A stretch of DNA of 64,000 bases from a virus, in IMG/VR virus record IMGVR_UViG_3300038760_000073, positions 1 to 64,000 of that record, one strand, 5' to 3'. Each line of letters begins with the position of its first letter. The first letter of the stretch is position 1. The translations under genes and the position numbers were made by a program. Shown in pieces: positions 8,687 through 17,428 of this stretch. Under the pieces are notes generated by a model. That model was not told the origin of the DNA, did no database searches, and saw only the letters and a program-made list of their open reading frames with translations.

Positions 8687-8963
8687 TTTTAAAAAGTGGT
8701 TGTTCTGTTGCACCATTAACTCTATCTACTAATTTAGTTTCAACAGCGCTCTTTAAATATTTATGTGCACTAGCGTAATTTTTATCAGAAATTGCTGATA
8801 TAAAATGACTTAGTTTAGTATTCATAGAAACCTCTTCATCTTCTTCTCCGGTGATCTCTTCTTTCCCCGTTTTTCGAACCTTTTTATTGTGTTTCCGCTT
8901 TTGTTGCTTATTGGTATGTTTATTATAATCAACTTTTACGTTATCTTTTTTTGATCTAGGCAT
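8679..8963 (-). CDS. Small prohead core protein (gp67/gp68-like position)
   Basis: 94 residues: a very basic N-terminal half (KKRKHNKK type runs), an acidic linker (EEDEE), then a helical C-terminal half (SHFISAISDKNYASAHKYLK) ending in VDRVNGATEQ. The C-terminal half resembles small T4-type core proteins coded between genes 21 and 22. An internal ATG before NTKLSHF could give a 48-residue form. The late promoter and the coupling to gene 22 support a prohead-core role; exact orthology is uncertain. Confidence 0.6.
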   Translation of the reverse strand: MPRSKKDNVKVDYNKHTNKQQKRKHNKKVRKTGKEEITGEEDEEVSMNTKLSHFISAISDKNYASAHKYLKSAVETKLVDRVNGATEQPLFKND

Positions 8964-8972
8964 ACTAAATTA

Positions 8973-8980
8973 TATTTATA
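8973..8980 (-). promoter_or_regulatory. T4-type late promoter
   Basis: Exact TATAAATA on the - strand; predicted +1 at 8967, four bases before ATG 8963. It lies just inside the end of the gene 21 neighbourhood. Confidence 0.65.
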
Positions 8981-8982
8981 CC

Positions 8983-9648
8983 TTAAAGGTTGTTTATGAA
9001 GGATAAAAACCGCTCTCTTAGATATTCATCTACACCTTTTTTAGGTAGGTTAGAAATACTCTCTTCAAATTTATCGTATATTTCCTCATACACCCCGTTT
9101 TCCGCTAAGACCCATTGTTTAGATTCTAATATACCATTAACAAACGCAGAGGAATATGAAGGATCAGCCACACAATCAATAGCAACCAACTTTAAATTGT
9201 TCACTTGATTATAATCTACCTTTTCTTCAAGGGTACCAAGTGCTCTTGAAGACATGCCAATTTTAACACCATCATTAATTAAGGATCGTACAACTTGGCC
9301 ACATGGAGTGGTTAGTACCTTAGACTTGCCATAAAATACATTACCATCTTGTGTAATTTCAGTAACTATATGGCATGCCCGTTCTAAATCTACATCAGCG
9401 GATGATGGGTGGTTGAGTTCTCCCATCGCGCGCCCGGGCTTAATCATCTCTTCATTATATCTCTGAACTTCACGTTCAAGCTCATTGAGTGGGTAATATC
9501 TATTATTCCTATTAACACCCTCTGCCATCATATATGGCCCCTTTATATACAGGTTAGATGGTGTATTTTTATTTGTCTCTTCTTCAATAATTTCAAACTG
9601 ATCCGCAATATCAGGATTTTCTACAACCAAATTTAGTTTTAGAGCCAT
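8983..9648 (-). CDS. 21: Prohead maturation protease gp21
   Basis: 221 residues, the usual length of T4 gp21. Herpesvirus-protease-like fold residues are visible: His80 in GELNHP, Ser133/134 in KIGMSSRALG, and the acidic D158/D162 region in VAIDCVADPS. It cleaves scaffold, gp23 and internal proteins after hydrophobic-x-Glu sites, then itself. It stands immediately upstream of the core, scaffold and capsid genes. Many proteins in this window carry short leaders with candidate gp21 sites (see 34391-39367), so its substrate range may be large. Confidence 0.93.
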   Translation of the reverse strand: MALKLNLVVENPDIADQFEIIEEETNKNTPSNLYIKGPYMMAEGVNRNNRYYPLNELEREVQRYNEEMIKPGRAMGELNHPSSADVDLERACHIVTEITQDGNVFYGKSKVLTTPCGQVVRSLINDGVKIGMSSRALGTLEEKVDYNQVNNLKLVAIDCVADPSYSSAFVNGILESKQWVLAENGVYEEIYDKFEESISNLPKKGVDEYLRERFLSFINNL

Positions 9649-9655
9649 ATATATG

Positions 9656-9663
9656 TATTTATA
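9656..9663 (-). promoter_or_regulatory. T4-type late promoter for gene 21
   Basis: Exact TATAAATA on the - strand; predicted +1 at 9650, two bases before ATG 9648. Confidence 0.7.
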
Positions 9664-9700
9664 CTATACTGCACATTTATTGCACTATAATATTATTTAA

Positions 9701-10027
9701 TTACCTAGACATTGTAATACTATAATACTGTGTTCTATAGTAAAGGAGACCTGTACCAGAAGTTGTTTTAGCGCTCACTTGCTCAGAATTTGTAACACCT
9801 CTTATAGTTACAACATCATTATCATCAAGTACCAAGCCATTCGAAGCACCTGCGTGATTCGAGTCATATATAGATACCTCCTGCCCGGATTTGTTATATA
9901 TAATAACTTCTGAACAAACCTGAGAAGATAGGCCTACAAGAGCTGTTGTTAGTGGTTGATTATATGACCTACACTCATTAACGTTAATGTATGTAGAGCC
10001 AAAATTATCAGTATAGTTTACAGGCAT
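9701..10027 (-). CDS. Small beta-rich late structural protein
   Basis: 108 residues, beta-strand-rich (VCSEVIIYNKSGQEVSIYD, NDVVTIRGVTNSEQVS). It sits between genes 4 and 21 with its own late promoter, so it is probably a minor head protein or decoration. It resembles the protein at 5737-6153 in size, composition and promoter, but no clear sequence alignment was made. Confidence 0.5.
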   Translation of the reverse strand: MPVNYTDNFGSTYINVNECRSYNQPLTTALVGLSSQVCSEVIIYNKSGQEVSIYDSNHAGASNGLVLDDNDVVTIRGVTNSEQVSAKTTSGTGLLYYRTQYYSITMSR

Positions 10028-10032
10028 ATTAT

Positions 10033-10040
10033 TATTTATT
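10033..10040 (-). promoter_or_regulatory. Late promoter, start at ATG
   Basis: AATAAATA on the - strand gives +1 exactly at 10027, the A of ATG. The box reaches into the stop codon of the preceding gene. Confidence 0.6.
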
Positions 10041-10474
10041 TAGTTAAGGTCTTTTTCTGTTAAAATTATAAATTCATAGCCCTTTTTCAGACTATACTTC
10101 TTAGCAGCTTCCCATTTAGCTGTATTAATTACATAAGCCCGTTGTTCATATATCAGATGAGACCTCTTTTTATATTTTGTTGTCGGCTTTTTTGTCTGTC
10201 TAGATGGTTTAATCTCTATTAGATATTTTTTAATATGTGTACCTTCTTTAATTACAACATAATTGTCTACAAAATACCTATGTATCTTGTTATCTAACGG
10301 GCTATAGTATGGTACTACGATATTTTCACTCCCCCATTTAATTACGTTTTCATTTAAATCACAGAACCTAAAAAATTTAAGCTCCAGTCCAGACCTAAAA
10401 ACAGCCTTGGTTCCAATAAATTTATTTGGATTTGTAGGTGTAAAAATACCCTGCCTGTATTTTTTGGATGCCAT
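10040..10474 (-). CDS. 4: Head completion protein gp4 (endonuclease-like)
   Basis: 144 residues, close to T4 gp4 length. It shows the family pattern: YRQGIFTPTNPNKFIGT at the start, RSGLELKFFRFCDLN, WGSENIVVPYYSPLDNK with HRYFVDNYV, and YLIEIKPSRQT. This TnsA/Holliday-resolvase-like fold has D and E-x-K residues in FVDNY and IEIK. In T4 it finishes packaged heads before tail joining. It lies next to the neck and portal genes as expected. Confidence 0.88.
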   Translation of the reverse strand: MASKKYRQGIFTPTNPNKFIGTKAVFRSGLELKFFRFCDLNENVIKWGSENIVVPYYSPLDNKIHRYFVDNYVVIKEGTHIKKYLIEIKPSRQTKKPTTKYKKRSHLIYEQRAYVINTAKWEAAKKYSLKKGYEFIILTEKDLN

Positions 10475-10495
10475 TCTATTAATAAGTAATTAAAA

Positions 10496-11650
10496 CTAAC
10501 CGACAAGAAATTCAACTGGGTCACCATCCCCAAATCCTGCTGATGCACCTTCCAGCAACTTTGTTTCTAAAGCCTCTTTTCGAGTTAGCCCTTCATTAAT
10601 CATATCATAGTTTAAAGTACCACCCCCTAAGAGATTTACACCAGTAAACTTACCTCTCACTCTACCAATAGTAACCATAGTTAGTGCTAATACATACTCA
10701 TATACCCACTGCTCTTTAATTATATCACGAATAGGTCGTTCCACATAGCTTGATATTACACCATAGAACCTACTATTGGGTTTAGGTTGAGGATACATCT
10801 GCATGTATTGTGTTCGAGGATCAAATTTAAGATCCCTTCTAGTAGCTAATACTTTCTCACGAGTATCAATCCACTCCTTTAATGTGTACCAAGATACCAG
10901 ATCGAACCCATAGTTACCCATAGCGTAAGAAAAATATGTTTGCTGAGCCATTGTTTGCTCCAGCGTGAATAGAGTATTAATGCCACTAGATGAACCTTCT
11001 TCAAAATCTGTTACATCAACAACCTTTCTATAGTCCATTACATCATAATCGAATACATTTTGAAATGTTATAGCTTCAGATGATATTCCTTGATATGATA
11101 ACGTCTTTCTTACATTCTCAGTAAAGTTAGCGGTTAATGATTGATTGAATGATGTAATTGATCCATATAATGTACTATCGAACACCTCAAACTGAGCTAT
11201 ACCGTCAGAAAATGTAGCAGATAAAGCTGATGAACTAGAAAATTGTGTTCCTTGTACACTAGATGTTGTAACAAAAATGGTCTCTGGTGTTTCACCATAA
11301 AACTGTGAACCAGGACCTAGAGGGTTTGTGCCGGCTACCTTCTGTGCGTTGGTCTCTAAGTCAGTATTTGCTAATGTATATAACAGATCAAGCCTAATAC
11401 CTCTTTTATGTTCATATAAGTTTGAATCAAAAATTAAATATTCTTGAGTAAAACCTGCATATTTAGTAAAATACTCTACCGCAATTTGTATATTTTCTCG
11501 AAGTTGGTCAGTATGAATTTCGAGCGAGATTAGCGGCCAGCCTAAAGACCTCTTAACCCTATCACCCAGTCTATCATAGGTGTCTATCTTATTATTAAGG
11601 TTTGTTGATAAAAAAGCAGATAGGGGTGTTATTTCACAAACAGCTGGCAT
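10496..11650 (-). CDS. 13: Neck protein gp13
   Basis: 384 residues, longer than T4 gp13 (about 309). The N-terminal stretch VKRSLGWPLISLEIHTDQL, followed by helices with YFTKYAGF, matches the T4 pattern of LGAPIINVELTPDQI. The C-terminal part (VYEYVLALTMVTIGRVRGKF, GGGTLNYDMINEGLTRKEAL, then a final FLVG) matches the T4 gp13 C-terminus ([21 protein letters not shown], ILVG). The product seals the head portal with gp14. The extra length is a central S/T-rich insertion near residues 120-190. Confidence 0.82.
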   Translation of the reverse strand: MPAVCEITPLSAFLSTNLNNKIDTYDRLGDRVKRSLGWPLISLEIHTDQLRENIQIAVEYFTKYAGFTQEYLIFDSNLYEHKRGIRLDLLYTLANTDLETNAQKVAGTNPLGPGSQFYGETPETIFVTTSSVQGTQFSSSSALSATFSDGIAQFEVFDSTLYGSITSFNQSLTANFTENVRKTLSYQGISSEAITFQNVFDYDVMDYRKVVDVTDFEEGSSSGINTLFTLEQTMAQQTYFSYAMGNYGFDLVSWYTLKEWIDTREKVLATRRDLKFDPRTQYMQMYPQPKPNSRFYGVISSYVERPIRDIIKEQWVYEYVLALTMVTIGRVRGKFTGVNLLGGGTLNYDMINEGLTRKEALETKLLEGASAGFGDGDPVEFLVG

Positions 11651-11655
11651 GAGTA

Positions 11656-11663
11656 TATTTATT
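11656..11663 (-). promoter_or_regulatory. Late promoter, start at ATG
   Basis: AATAAATA on the - strand; +1 falls exactly on 11650, the A of ATG of gene 13. Confidence 0.6.
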
Positions 11664-11691
11664 CAAATTTGTGTTATATACTGAATAATTA

Positions 11692-13476
11692 TTACTCTAT
11701 AGGCTCTACATCAACCGGCTCTTCATCTATTTCTAATTCAACATCTCCCTCTGCAGCTGGACCACCACCGAATTCAGGTATACCCTCCAAACCACCTCCA
11801 CCTCCTAGATCACCACCCATATCTTCACCTTCAGTAGCACCTAAATTACCTGCTGCTAGCTGCTCTTTCCATGCAGGGCCGGCTGCTTGAATTTGCGATA
11901 GCTCCCATTGCATCTCTGCATCTTTTCTAAGAAACTCTCTATTTGCAAGTATGTCTCTATCCTTCCATCCAAGATATTTCTTCTGCGCATATGTAGCGCT
12001 TACAAATTCATTTGATGCTAAGTTGTTAAAGTTAGTAGCTTTAAGTTCTAACCGCTGACTCTCTCTGAGTTCGAAAAAATTTGTAGGGACATTAAAAATT
12101 ATATCGAAATTTGTTTCACTAAGATCATACTTATCCCACATATTTCTTAATTTAAGGTGGGTAATAAATCCTTTCTTAATACCGGCAGCGAAACGTTGCT
12201 GCTGTCGTATAACAAATTTAGCAAATTTTAACTCTTCTCGTAACGTGGTTGATGTATCGACTGTGCGATCTTCTGGATCGATTCTGGTGGTGGGTACCTT
12301 TAATGCTTTATAAAGTTTCTTAATAAAATACATTAGATCGGCTAACTCGCCTAGGTTCGCACCACCTGGTAATTGTGTTACAGATGTACCTTCAGATCCT
12401 TGTCTTTTGGCGAACCAAAATGCATCAAGCATGGATTGAGGGTTAAACTTTTTAACCACGTCACTTTGATCCATATCAAATGTTTTTCTAGACCAGTAAT
12501 TTTGTATAAGCTTTCTAAGATACGCTTCGGCCTTTGGTGGTGCCATGTTACCGACATCAACATTGAACACCAATCGCTCCGGAGCGCGCACAAGTCTGTA
12601 AATAACAATAGCGTCCTCAATTAATGATAACTGTCGGAACGGTCTACGAGCGTTTTCTAAAAATGGTGTAACAAATTCTTTTGTTTCGTTATAAACACCT
12701 GAATTAATATATACGATTTGATTTGAATCCATAGGGATAAAATCATACCGTTCAACTTTATTTGGTTGAGTCTCACTAAAGATAGGTTTTTTGTAAATAT
12801 AACCTTTAACAAGCATATTTTGTATATTATTGTATACCGGGTCTATAAGCTCTGCCGGCAAATTTATCGACCCTAATACACCTTCATGAGTATATTCATC
12901 ATGCAAAATAAGCTCAAAAAATACTTCACCTTCAATTAAAAGCTGTCTAAAATACTGCCAACCTTTTTGTTTAAGGTCGAATAAATCTATAAACTTATAA
13001 AATTCATCTTCAACATTTTTTTTATCAGCAACATCTAAATCAATATTCTCAAAATTAATTTTAGCTATTTCACCTACATCATTTTCGTTAATAGTTTCGT
13101 CACATATTTCATCTAAAGCTTCAGCAACCTCCGAGTAAGCGGATATAATTCGATAGTCTCTAACACGACCAGTTTTATCCTCCTGCAGGTTTGCATACAT
13201 TATGTCTGCGAAGGACGAGTCCTTACCAAACTCACCGATCGCTACATTATTATAACTATTCGAAGATGAGACAGATGTTTTCGCTAAAGCTTCTGCGCGA
13301 CGACCTCCCGTTTTATTAAAATATTTATATTTGGGATTTAGACTATCATCATCCTTAACGGTGTTGGTATATGGCAGCCTGTTCTGTATATATTGAACTA
13401 GATTTCTACCGAATGTAGAAGATTTACCATCGTTACTCACGTAAGAACGATTTTGATTAGGAGATGTATCTGCCAT
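11692..13476 (-). CDS. 20: Portal vertex protein gp20
   Basis: 594 residues. Strong portal signatures: SEVAEALDEICDE near residue 113, the VYRLVRAPERLVFNVDVGNM block, AEAYLRKLIQNYW, LPGGANLGELADLMYF and LKVPTTRIDPEDR. It forms the dodecameric DNA entry ring, nucleates head assembly and docks terminase. The C-terminal about 50 residues are Gly/Glu-rich and probably disordered. It lies between genes 15 and 13. Confidence 0.96.
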   Translation of the reverse strand: MADTSPNQNRSYVSNDGKSSTFGRNLVQYIQNRLPYTNTVKDDDSLNPKYKYFNKTGGRRAEALAKTSVSSSNSYNNVAIGEFGKDSSFADIMYANLQEDKTGRVRDYRIISAYSEVAEALDEICDETINENDVGEIAKINFENIDLDVADKKNVEDEFYKFIDLFDLKQKGWQYFRQLLIEGEVFFELILHDEYTHEGVLGSINLPAELIDPVYNNIQNMLVKGYIYKKPIFSETQPNKVERYDFIPMDSNQIVYINSGVYNETKEFVTPFLENARRPFRQLSLIEDAIVIYRLVRAPERLVFNVDVGNMAPPKAEAYLRKLIQNYWSRKTFDMDQSDVVKKFNPQSMLDAFWFAKRQGSEGTSVTQLPGGANLGELADLMYFIKKLYKALKVPTTRIDPEDRTVDTSTTLREELKFAKFVIRQQQRFAAGIKKGFITHLKLRNMWDKYDLSETNFDIIFNVPTNFFELRESQRLELKATNFNNLASNEFVSATYAQKKYLGWKDRDILANREFLRKDAEMQWELSQIQAAGPAWKEQLAAGNLGATEGEDMGGDLGGGGGLEGIPEFGGGPAAEGDVELEIDEEPVDVEPIE

Positions 13477-13491
13477 TGTATGTTATAATGT

Positions 13492-13499
13492 TATTTATT
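13492..13499 (-). promoter_or_regulatory. Late promoter for gene 20
   Basis: AATAAATA on the - strand overlapping the stop codon of gene 15. Predicted +1 at 13486 leaves a 9-base leader before ATG 13476. Confidence 0.5.
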
Positions 13500-14586
13500 C
13501 TGCGGTAAAGTATAAACCACTTATACTACTCGACGATCCCCATCCAGCTGGATTTTTAACTATAATATCAAAATTTCCGGAGCCGGATAGGTAAGGTATA
13601 TTTATTGTTAACACCTCATCATTTAGTATTTTATAGTTATTTGGATCAACAACAAATCCGGAGACCGGTCCCGTATATGTTGTGTCTATAGCTGTAAAAT
13701 TATTTGTTAATGATGTGTTGTTTGCACTCAATAAGATGAGATCTGTTTTGAGAAAATTCGTACCGAGTATATTATAATTATACATATTATACGCAGACAC
13801 GTGCTTATTCAATGTTATAGGATTGATAACATCTAAAACTGTGCCGGTTGTAGTATGGTATATATTTGTAATACTAGGTATCGCTGATAGTATAAATGTG
13901 TCTATATCACACTCTGCTGTTAGACTATTAAAAAAGTTTTCATAATCTAGGGTGGTCAGCGGTTGTGTTAAATTATAATTTTTGGATGAATTAATAAAGT
14001 TTTGCTCAATAAAGTAAATTGGTGCAGAGGCTGTATTTTTATTTCTAAATAACCAACCCTTTATTGTAAAGTTGGTATCTGCAACAACTCTGAATTTATC
14101 TGTGTAGGTTAGGTCTGTAGGTTGATTTAATGATATGCTTTGGCTCCATTCAACTTCAGTTCTAATTTCTACAGTATCACCTGTTTCAGATGGCTCTTTC
14201 CACGCTATGATAATATATGGATTTGAATACGGAACAAAATTTGTTAATATTTGCTCCATATCCTGCATATATCTAGATATTATTGAAAAATTAACCTCCA
14301 AATTAATAGGTACAGGCATCCGTATTTCTGTACTATCTGTAGAATTTGTGTAGTTGTATATGTTATTAATCTTATTAAACACCCTGTCTTTATCATATGA
14401 TACAGATGTTAGATCTATAGCAACTACTGGTAAAGTAAGGTTTTGTGCTTTGTTAACAATGTCATACATCACTCGCTGTTTAGGCGCAAAAACATACCTA
14501 ACTTCGACATTTTGTCGAGCATTATTATTTTTATCGTATCTCTTAATGACTGTATCATCAAATGCTGCCACAAATTGTGTAAGCAT
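13495..14586 (-). CDS. 15: Tail completion / sheath stabiliser gp15-like, start uncertain
   Basis: 363 residues from the first ATG (14586). The pattern follows T4 gp15: VEVRYVFAPKQRVMYDIVNK, LPVVAIDLTSVSYD, PVPINLEVNFSIISRYMQDM, EQILTNFVPYSNPYI, and FTIKGWLFR. It caps the tail and fixes the sheath. The last about 60 residues (VDPNNYKILNDEVLTINIP onward) look like an added IPT/TIG-type beta domain. The frame continues upstream of 14586 with NYTYSFEIKD, which fits the start of T4 gp15 (FYNSSFRRY), and reaches an in-frame ATC at 14622 that is the predicted late transcription start. The true N-terminus may therefore be 12 residues longer. Confidence 0.78.
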   Translation of the reverse strand: MLTQFVAAFDDTVIKRYDKNNNARQNVEVRYVFAPKQRVMYDIVNKAQNLTLPVVAIDLTSVSYDKDRVFNKINNIYNYTNSTDSTEIRMPVPINLEVNFSIISRYMQDMEQILTNFVPYSNPYIIIAWKEPSETGDTVEIRTEVEWSQSISLNQPTDLTYTDKFRVVADTNFTIKGWLFRNKNTASAPIYFIEQNFINSSKNYNLTQPLTTLDYENFFNSLTAECDIDTFILSAIPSITNIYHTTTGTVLDVINPITLNKHVSAYNMYNYNILGTNFLKTDLILLSANNTSLTNNFTAIDTTYTGPVSGFVVDPNNYKILNDEVLTINIPYLSGSGNFDIIVKNPAGWGSSSSISGLYFTAE

Positions 14587-14627
14587 ATCTTTGATTTCAA
14601 ACGAATATGTATAGTTTTTGATACATA

Positions 14628-14635
14628 TATTTATT
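14628..14635 (-). promoter_or_regulatory. Late promoter for gene 15
   Basis: AATAAATA on the - strand overlapping the stop of the helicase gene. Predicted +1 is 14622, an ATC codon in the gene 15 frame, 36 bases upstream of the first ATG. Confidence 0.5.
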
Positions 14636-16268
14636 ACAAAAATCTCTCAATAAAATATTTTGGTAATTTATGCCTATTTTTAATGATATTTTCTGTAATT
14701 GCACCGTCTAAAATATAAGTTATACAATAGTCTTTCTTCGATCTAATACCCCTACCGCATGATTGAATTAAGGTACAGAGCATTTTATTTTGATACCAAT
14801 TAAAATTATCCTTCATTAACCTCTCAATTCTAACATCCTTAGTTGGTAGAAAGGGAGCCTTAACAATAATTTGAAACCGAGCTAAATCATCCTTTAAATC
14901 TACCCCAAATGTCATTGATGGTGATATGAGAACAGTTGGGTCATCTGTTGAAGTATGTTGTTCTAAGATATCCTCATTTCTCACTCCAGGTTCCCGAATT
15001 AAGAACCTGTCTGATGTTAATTCGTTCGCTATACCTTTGGTAATAGTATTATTATGTGTATGTATAATGCCCTTATCATTTTTATGGTGATCACATATTT
15101 CTACGATCTGCTTTATAACTTTAGGTAAATTATTTTTAAGATTATAATAATTTAATTTAAATTTAGTGTTACAAACGATAGGTGCATTTTTAGGCTCAAA
15201 TGTAGATTCAGCCTCCACATATTTAAAGTTATCAATACCGAGTGATTTGCAAAAATTGTCGGGGTCAATAATTGTAGCTGACATCAATATAACACCATCC
15301 GCATAATCAAACAGCTTGTGGGCTAGCTTATTTACCTTAAGTGGCATAAAGGTTACCCCCTCACGATCTCTATCAAAGACATATTCTGACTCGCTCCATG
15401 ATTCTATAACGAGGTTAATCCTACTATGAATGTTGCGAAGTCTAATTATCTCACCCTTGAGGTCAATTAACATCCGCTTATTTGATGTACCTTTTTTGGC
15501 TATTAATAAATCCTTAATATTATTAATTCTTTCATTGATATTTGCAGATAAGGTATTTAACCATTTATAGCCATCCGTCCTACTAGTATAGGGTGTGTAA
15601 TCGATATTAGAACTTTTAATAACTTTATATTCTACTTTACATGAGAACTCCTTAACTAACTGATCTTCAAGTTCTGAGGCTTCATCACATATTAAAAACT
15701 GTCTCTTCTTAAGGTGTTCTGGTAAAGCGAAGAACATACTATAATTAAGCGTATTAAACTGTGCAGTTAGTGTAGTATTTCTCTGCTCATAATATGGGCA
15801 GCATTTTTTTGCCCAACACTCCTCTTTTATTTTTGGTAAGTGTAAGCAAGGAGCTACTTCAACCGAAAAGTTAGGATCTATCGCACATTGATAATTTGAT
15901 TTACCTTTAAGAACTTCAACATCATTAAAAAGCTCTTTATATTGATCCTGAAGAGATTTGGTAATTGTTAAGGCAGTACAACCAAATGATGGCTCTTCTT
16001 CACACTCATCACTATGTACGTATCCTCCACCATGCATCTGCCTATAGGCAAGATATGAAGTAATTACATCTCTAAAATTATTAGAACATTTTTTCGATAT
16101 GTTACCTACAGTCTTCGAAATGAATGATTTACCACTCCCAGTCGGCGCATTACACACCACAAACTTATAACCATCATTAAATGCTTTATCTATACAACTA
16201 AGAAGCTCAACTTGTTGAGAATTAGGAGTATACTTAGGCGGGAAATGAGTTAATATATTAGGTATCAC
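14634..16268 (-). CDS. DinG/XPD-like superfamily 2 helicase with Fe-S cluster
   Basis: 544 residues. Walker A APTGSGKS (41-48), motif II DEAS (195-198), LMSATI, and motif VI QSCGRGIRS near the C-terminus. Four cysteines between Walker A and motif II (C128, C141, C151, C156 or C157) have the order and spacing of the 4Fe-4S domain of XPD/DinG helicases. It is a 5'-3' DNA helicase, probably for repair or replication restart; in T4 the Dda/UvsW enzymes lack this cluster. The start is GTG 16268, fixed by a strong promoter (TTGACT-N16-TATAAT) whose +1 is that G. It heads no operon with the structural genes, which have their own late promoters. Confidence 0.85.
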   Translation of the reverse strand: MIPNILTHFPPKYTPNSQQVELLSCIDKAFNDGYKFVVCNAPTGSGKSFISKTVGNISKKCSNNFRDVITSYLAYRQMHGGGYVHSDECEEEPSFGCTALTITKSLQDQYKELFNDVEVLKGKSNYQCAIDPNFSVEVAPCLHLPKIKEECWAKKCCPYYEQRNTTLTAQFNTLNYSMFFALPEHLKKRQFLICDEASELEDQLVKEFSCKVEYKVIKSSNIDYTPYTSRTDGYKWLNTLSANINERINNIKDLLIAKKGTSNKRMLIDLKGEIIRLRNIHSRINLVIESWSESEYVFDRDREGVTFMPLKVNKLAHKLFDYADGVILMSATIIDPDNFCKSLGIDNFKYVEAESTFEPKNAPIVCNTKFKLNYYNLKNNLPKVIKQIVEICDHHKNDKGIIHTHNNTITKGIANELTSDRFLIREPGVRNEDILEQHTSTDDPTVLISPSMTFGVDLKDDLARFQIIVKAPFLPTKDVRIERLMKDNFNWYQNKMLCTLIQSCGRGIRSKKDYCITYILDGAITENIIKNRHKLPKYFIERFL

Positions 16269-16274
16269 ATATAC

Positions 16275-16302
16275 ATTATATGCCCTACTCTGCAGAAGTC
16301 AA
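16275..16302 (-). promoter_or_regulatory. Sigma70-type early promoter, start at GTG
   Basis: On the - strand: TTGACT (16302-16297), 16-base spacer, TATAAT (16280-16275). Predicted +1 is 16268, the G of the helicase start codon. Confidence 0.75.
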
Positions 16303-16629
16303 TATGTATACGAAATTATTATACAATTTAGATGTTTGTGATAGATCTAGAAACTTTGACTGTAATATTAGATCACTATCTTTTAAAAACGAGCTCAATT
16401 TATAATTAAACACTGTTATATTATCTATTTTTTCAACATTAAATGGGTATGGCATCTCGTACATTTTGAGATGACCATCTACTTCAATCATAAATCTAAT
16501 ATAATGTTGCTTTATTTGAAATATTTTAAATTTACCTTTCTTAAGAATCTTCTTATCTGTTCTTATTACAATATTTGATAATAGAAAGGGTTTAACATAA
16601 TTAGCTACATTTTCTAGACAGTTATTCAT
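16285..16629 (-). CDS. Hypothetical protein
   Basis: 114 residues, basic in the first third (KILKKGKFKIFQIKQ) with mixed alpha/beta character. It overlaps the preceding gene by ATGA (16626-16629), so the two are translated together. No family recognised; early-region context suggests a replication or host-takeover accessory. Confidence 0.55.
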   Translation of the reverse strand: MNNCLENVANYVKPFLLSNIVIRTDKKILKKGKFKIFQIKQHYIRFMIEVDGHLKMYEMPYPFNVEKIDNITVFNYKLSSFLKDSDLILQSKFLDLSQTSKLYNNFVYILTSAE

Positions 16630-17003
16630 GTGTTCATAAAGTTTGCTTTTTGGTCACCGGACATTGGATATATATTATCATTAAAATATGTCCAAAATTC
16701 CTCTGATACCGGTATCTTTTCAATTAAATCGCATTGACCCATATTAATATTCCTATAATTCTGCATTAATATGTCCCACACATTAATAATGTTATCTTTA
16801 GCTTCATTAATTTGTGATGGGCGTGTAGGGGGCTTATAGTTAAGTGTAATTCTACCATTTGTAGAATTTAATAAACTATATGATTTTGTACAAAGCATGC
16901 GCCTGGTTGGTGGTGCACCTGCTTTGGGTATCTTTCTAACAAATCGAATATCACATACATTTGATAGAAGTATACTATCAAGAGTTGATCTTTGTACTAT
17001 CAC
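16626..17003 (-). CDS. Small phage protein, WYL_2/DUF2693-like
   Basis: 125 residues from GTG 17003. CDIRFVRKIP ... RRMLCT followed by INVWDILMQNYRNINMGQC resembles the short phage family with a V-x-F-x-K...MxCT and VWD...YRxI pattern (DUF2693, WYL_2). Such proteins are thought to bind nucleic acid or ligands; the function is unknown. It overlaps gene 31 by 26 bases, and the downstream gene by four. The assignment is by pattern only. Confidence 0.45.
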   Translation of the reverse strand: MIVQRSTLDSILLSNVCDIRFVRKIPKAGAPPTRRMLCTKSYSLLNSTNGRITLNYKPPTRPSQINEAKDNIINVWDILMQNYRNINMGQCDLIEKIPVSEEFWTYFNDNIYPMSGDQKANFMNT

Positions 17004-17394
17004 TTTTTAATTTACAAATACCAAACAGCCTATCCTCATTTAAAAAGATACCTTTCTTAACCTTCCCGATACCTTCAACATCAATATTTGCTACAGTAAC
17101 TCCTAGGTTATTTGGAAAGATTACAATATCACCCACTTTAGCAGTTACAACTTTAGGACCTGCTAGTAGGATTTTAGCTTTACGCCAGGCTCGAGTAATA
17201 GCATTTGTTGGTACTACAATACCATTCCTCTCAATTTCACCTTCTTCCGTCTCATCAATATATTCTACTAGTAGAATATCATCAAAAATGGCAGACAATT
17301 CAAAGTCATCAGTAAGACCTACATCACCAGTACTATTCGGTGATAGATCAATTAAATGCTTTTCCGGTGTTAATTTATTAATATCTGCAGGCAT
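16978..17394 (-). CDS. 31: GroES-like co-chaperonin gp31
   Basis: 138 residues from ATG 17394 (MPADINKLTPEK); seven in-frame upstream codons are excluded because the promoter TTGATA-N16-TATATA puts +1 on 17394. GroES features: DDILLVEYIDETEEGEIERN with a mobile-loop-like segment NGIVVPTNAITRAWRKAKIL, then VGDIVIFPNNLGVTV. In T4, gp31 replaces host GroES so that GroEL can fold gp23. The gp23 gene is in the same window. Confidence 0.85.
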   Translation of the reverse strand: MPADINKLTPEKHLIDLSPNSTGDVGLTDDFELSAIFDDILLVEYIDETEEGEIERNGIVVPTNAITRAWRKAKILLAGPKVVTAKVGDIVIFPNNLGVTVANIDVEGIGKVKKGIFLNEDRLFGICKLKSDSTKINS

Positions 17395-17400
17395 ATAAAT

Positions 17401-17428
17401 TATATATACCGACACTGCAGAATATCAA
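17401..17428 (-). promoter_or_regulatory. Early promoter of gene 31
   Basis: On the - strand: TTGATA (17428-17423), 16 bases, TATATA (17406-17401); +1 at 17394, the A of ATG. Confidence 0.55.
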
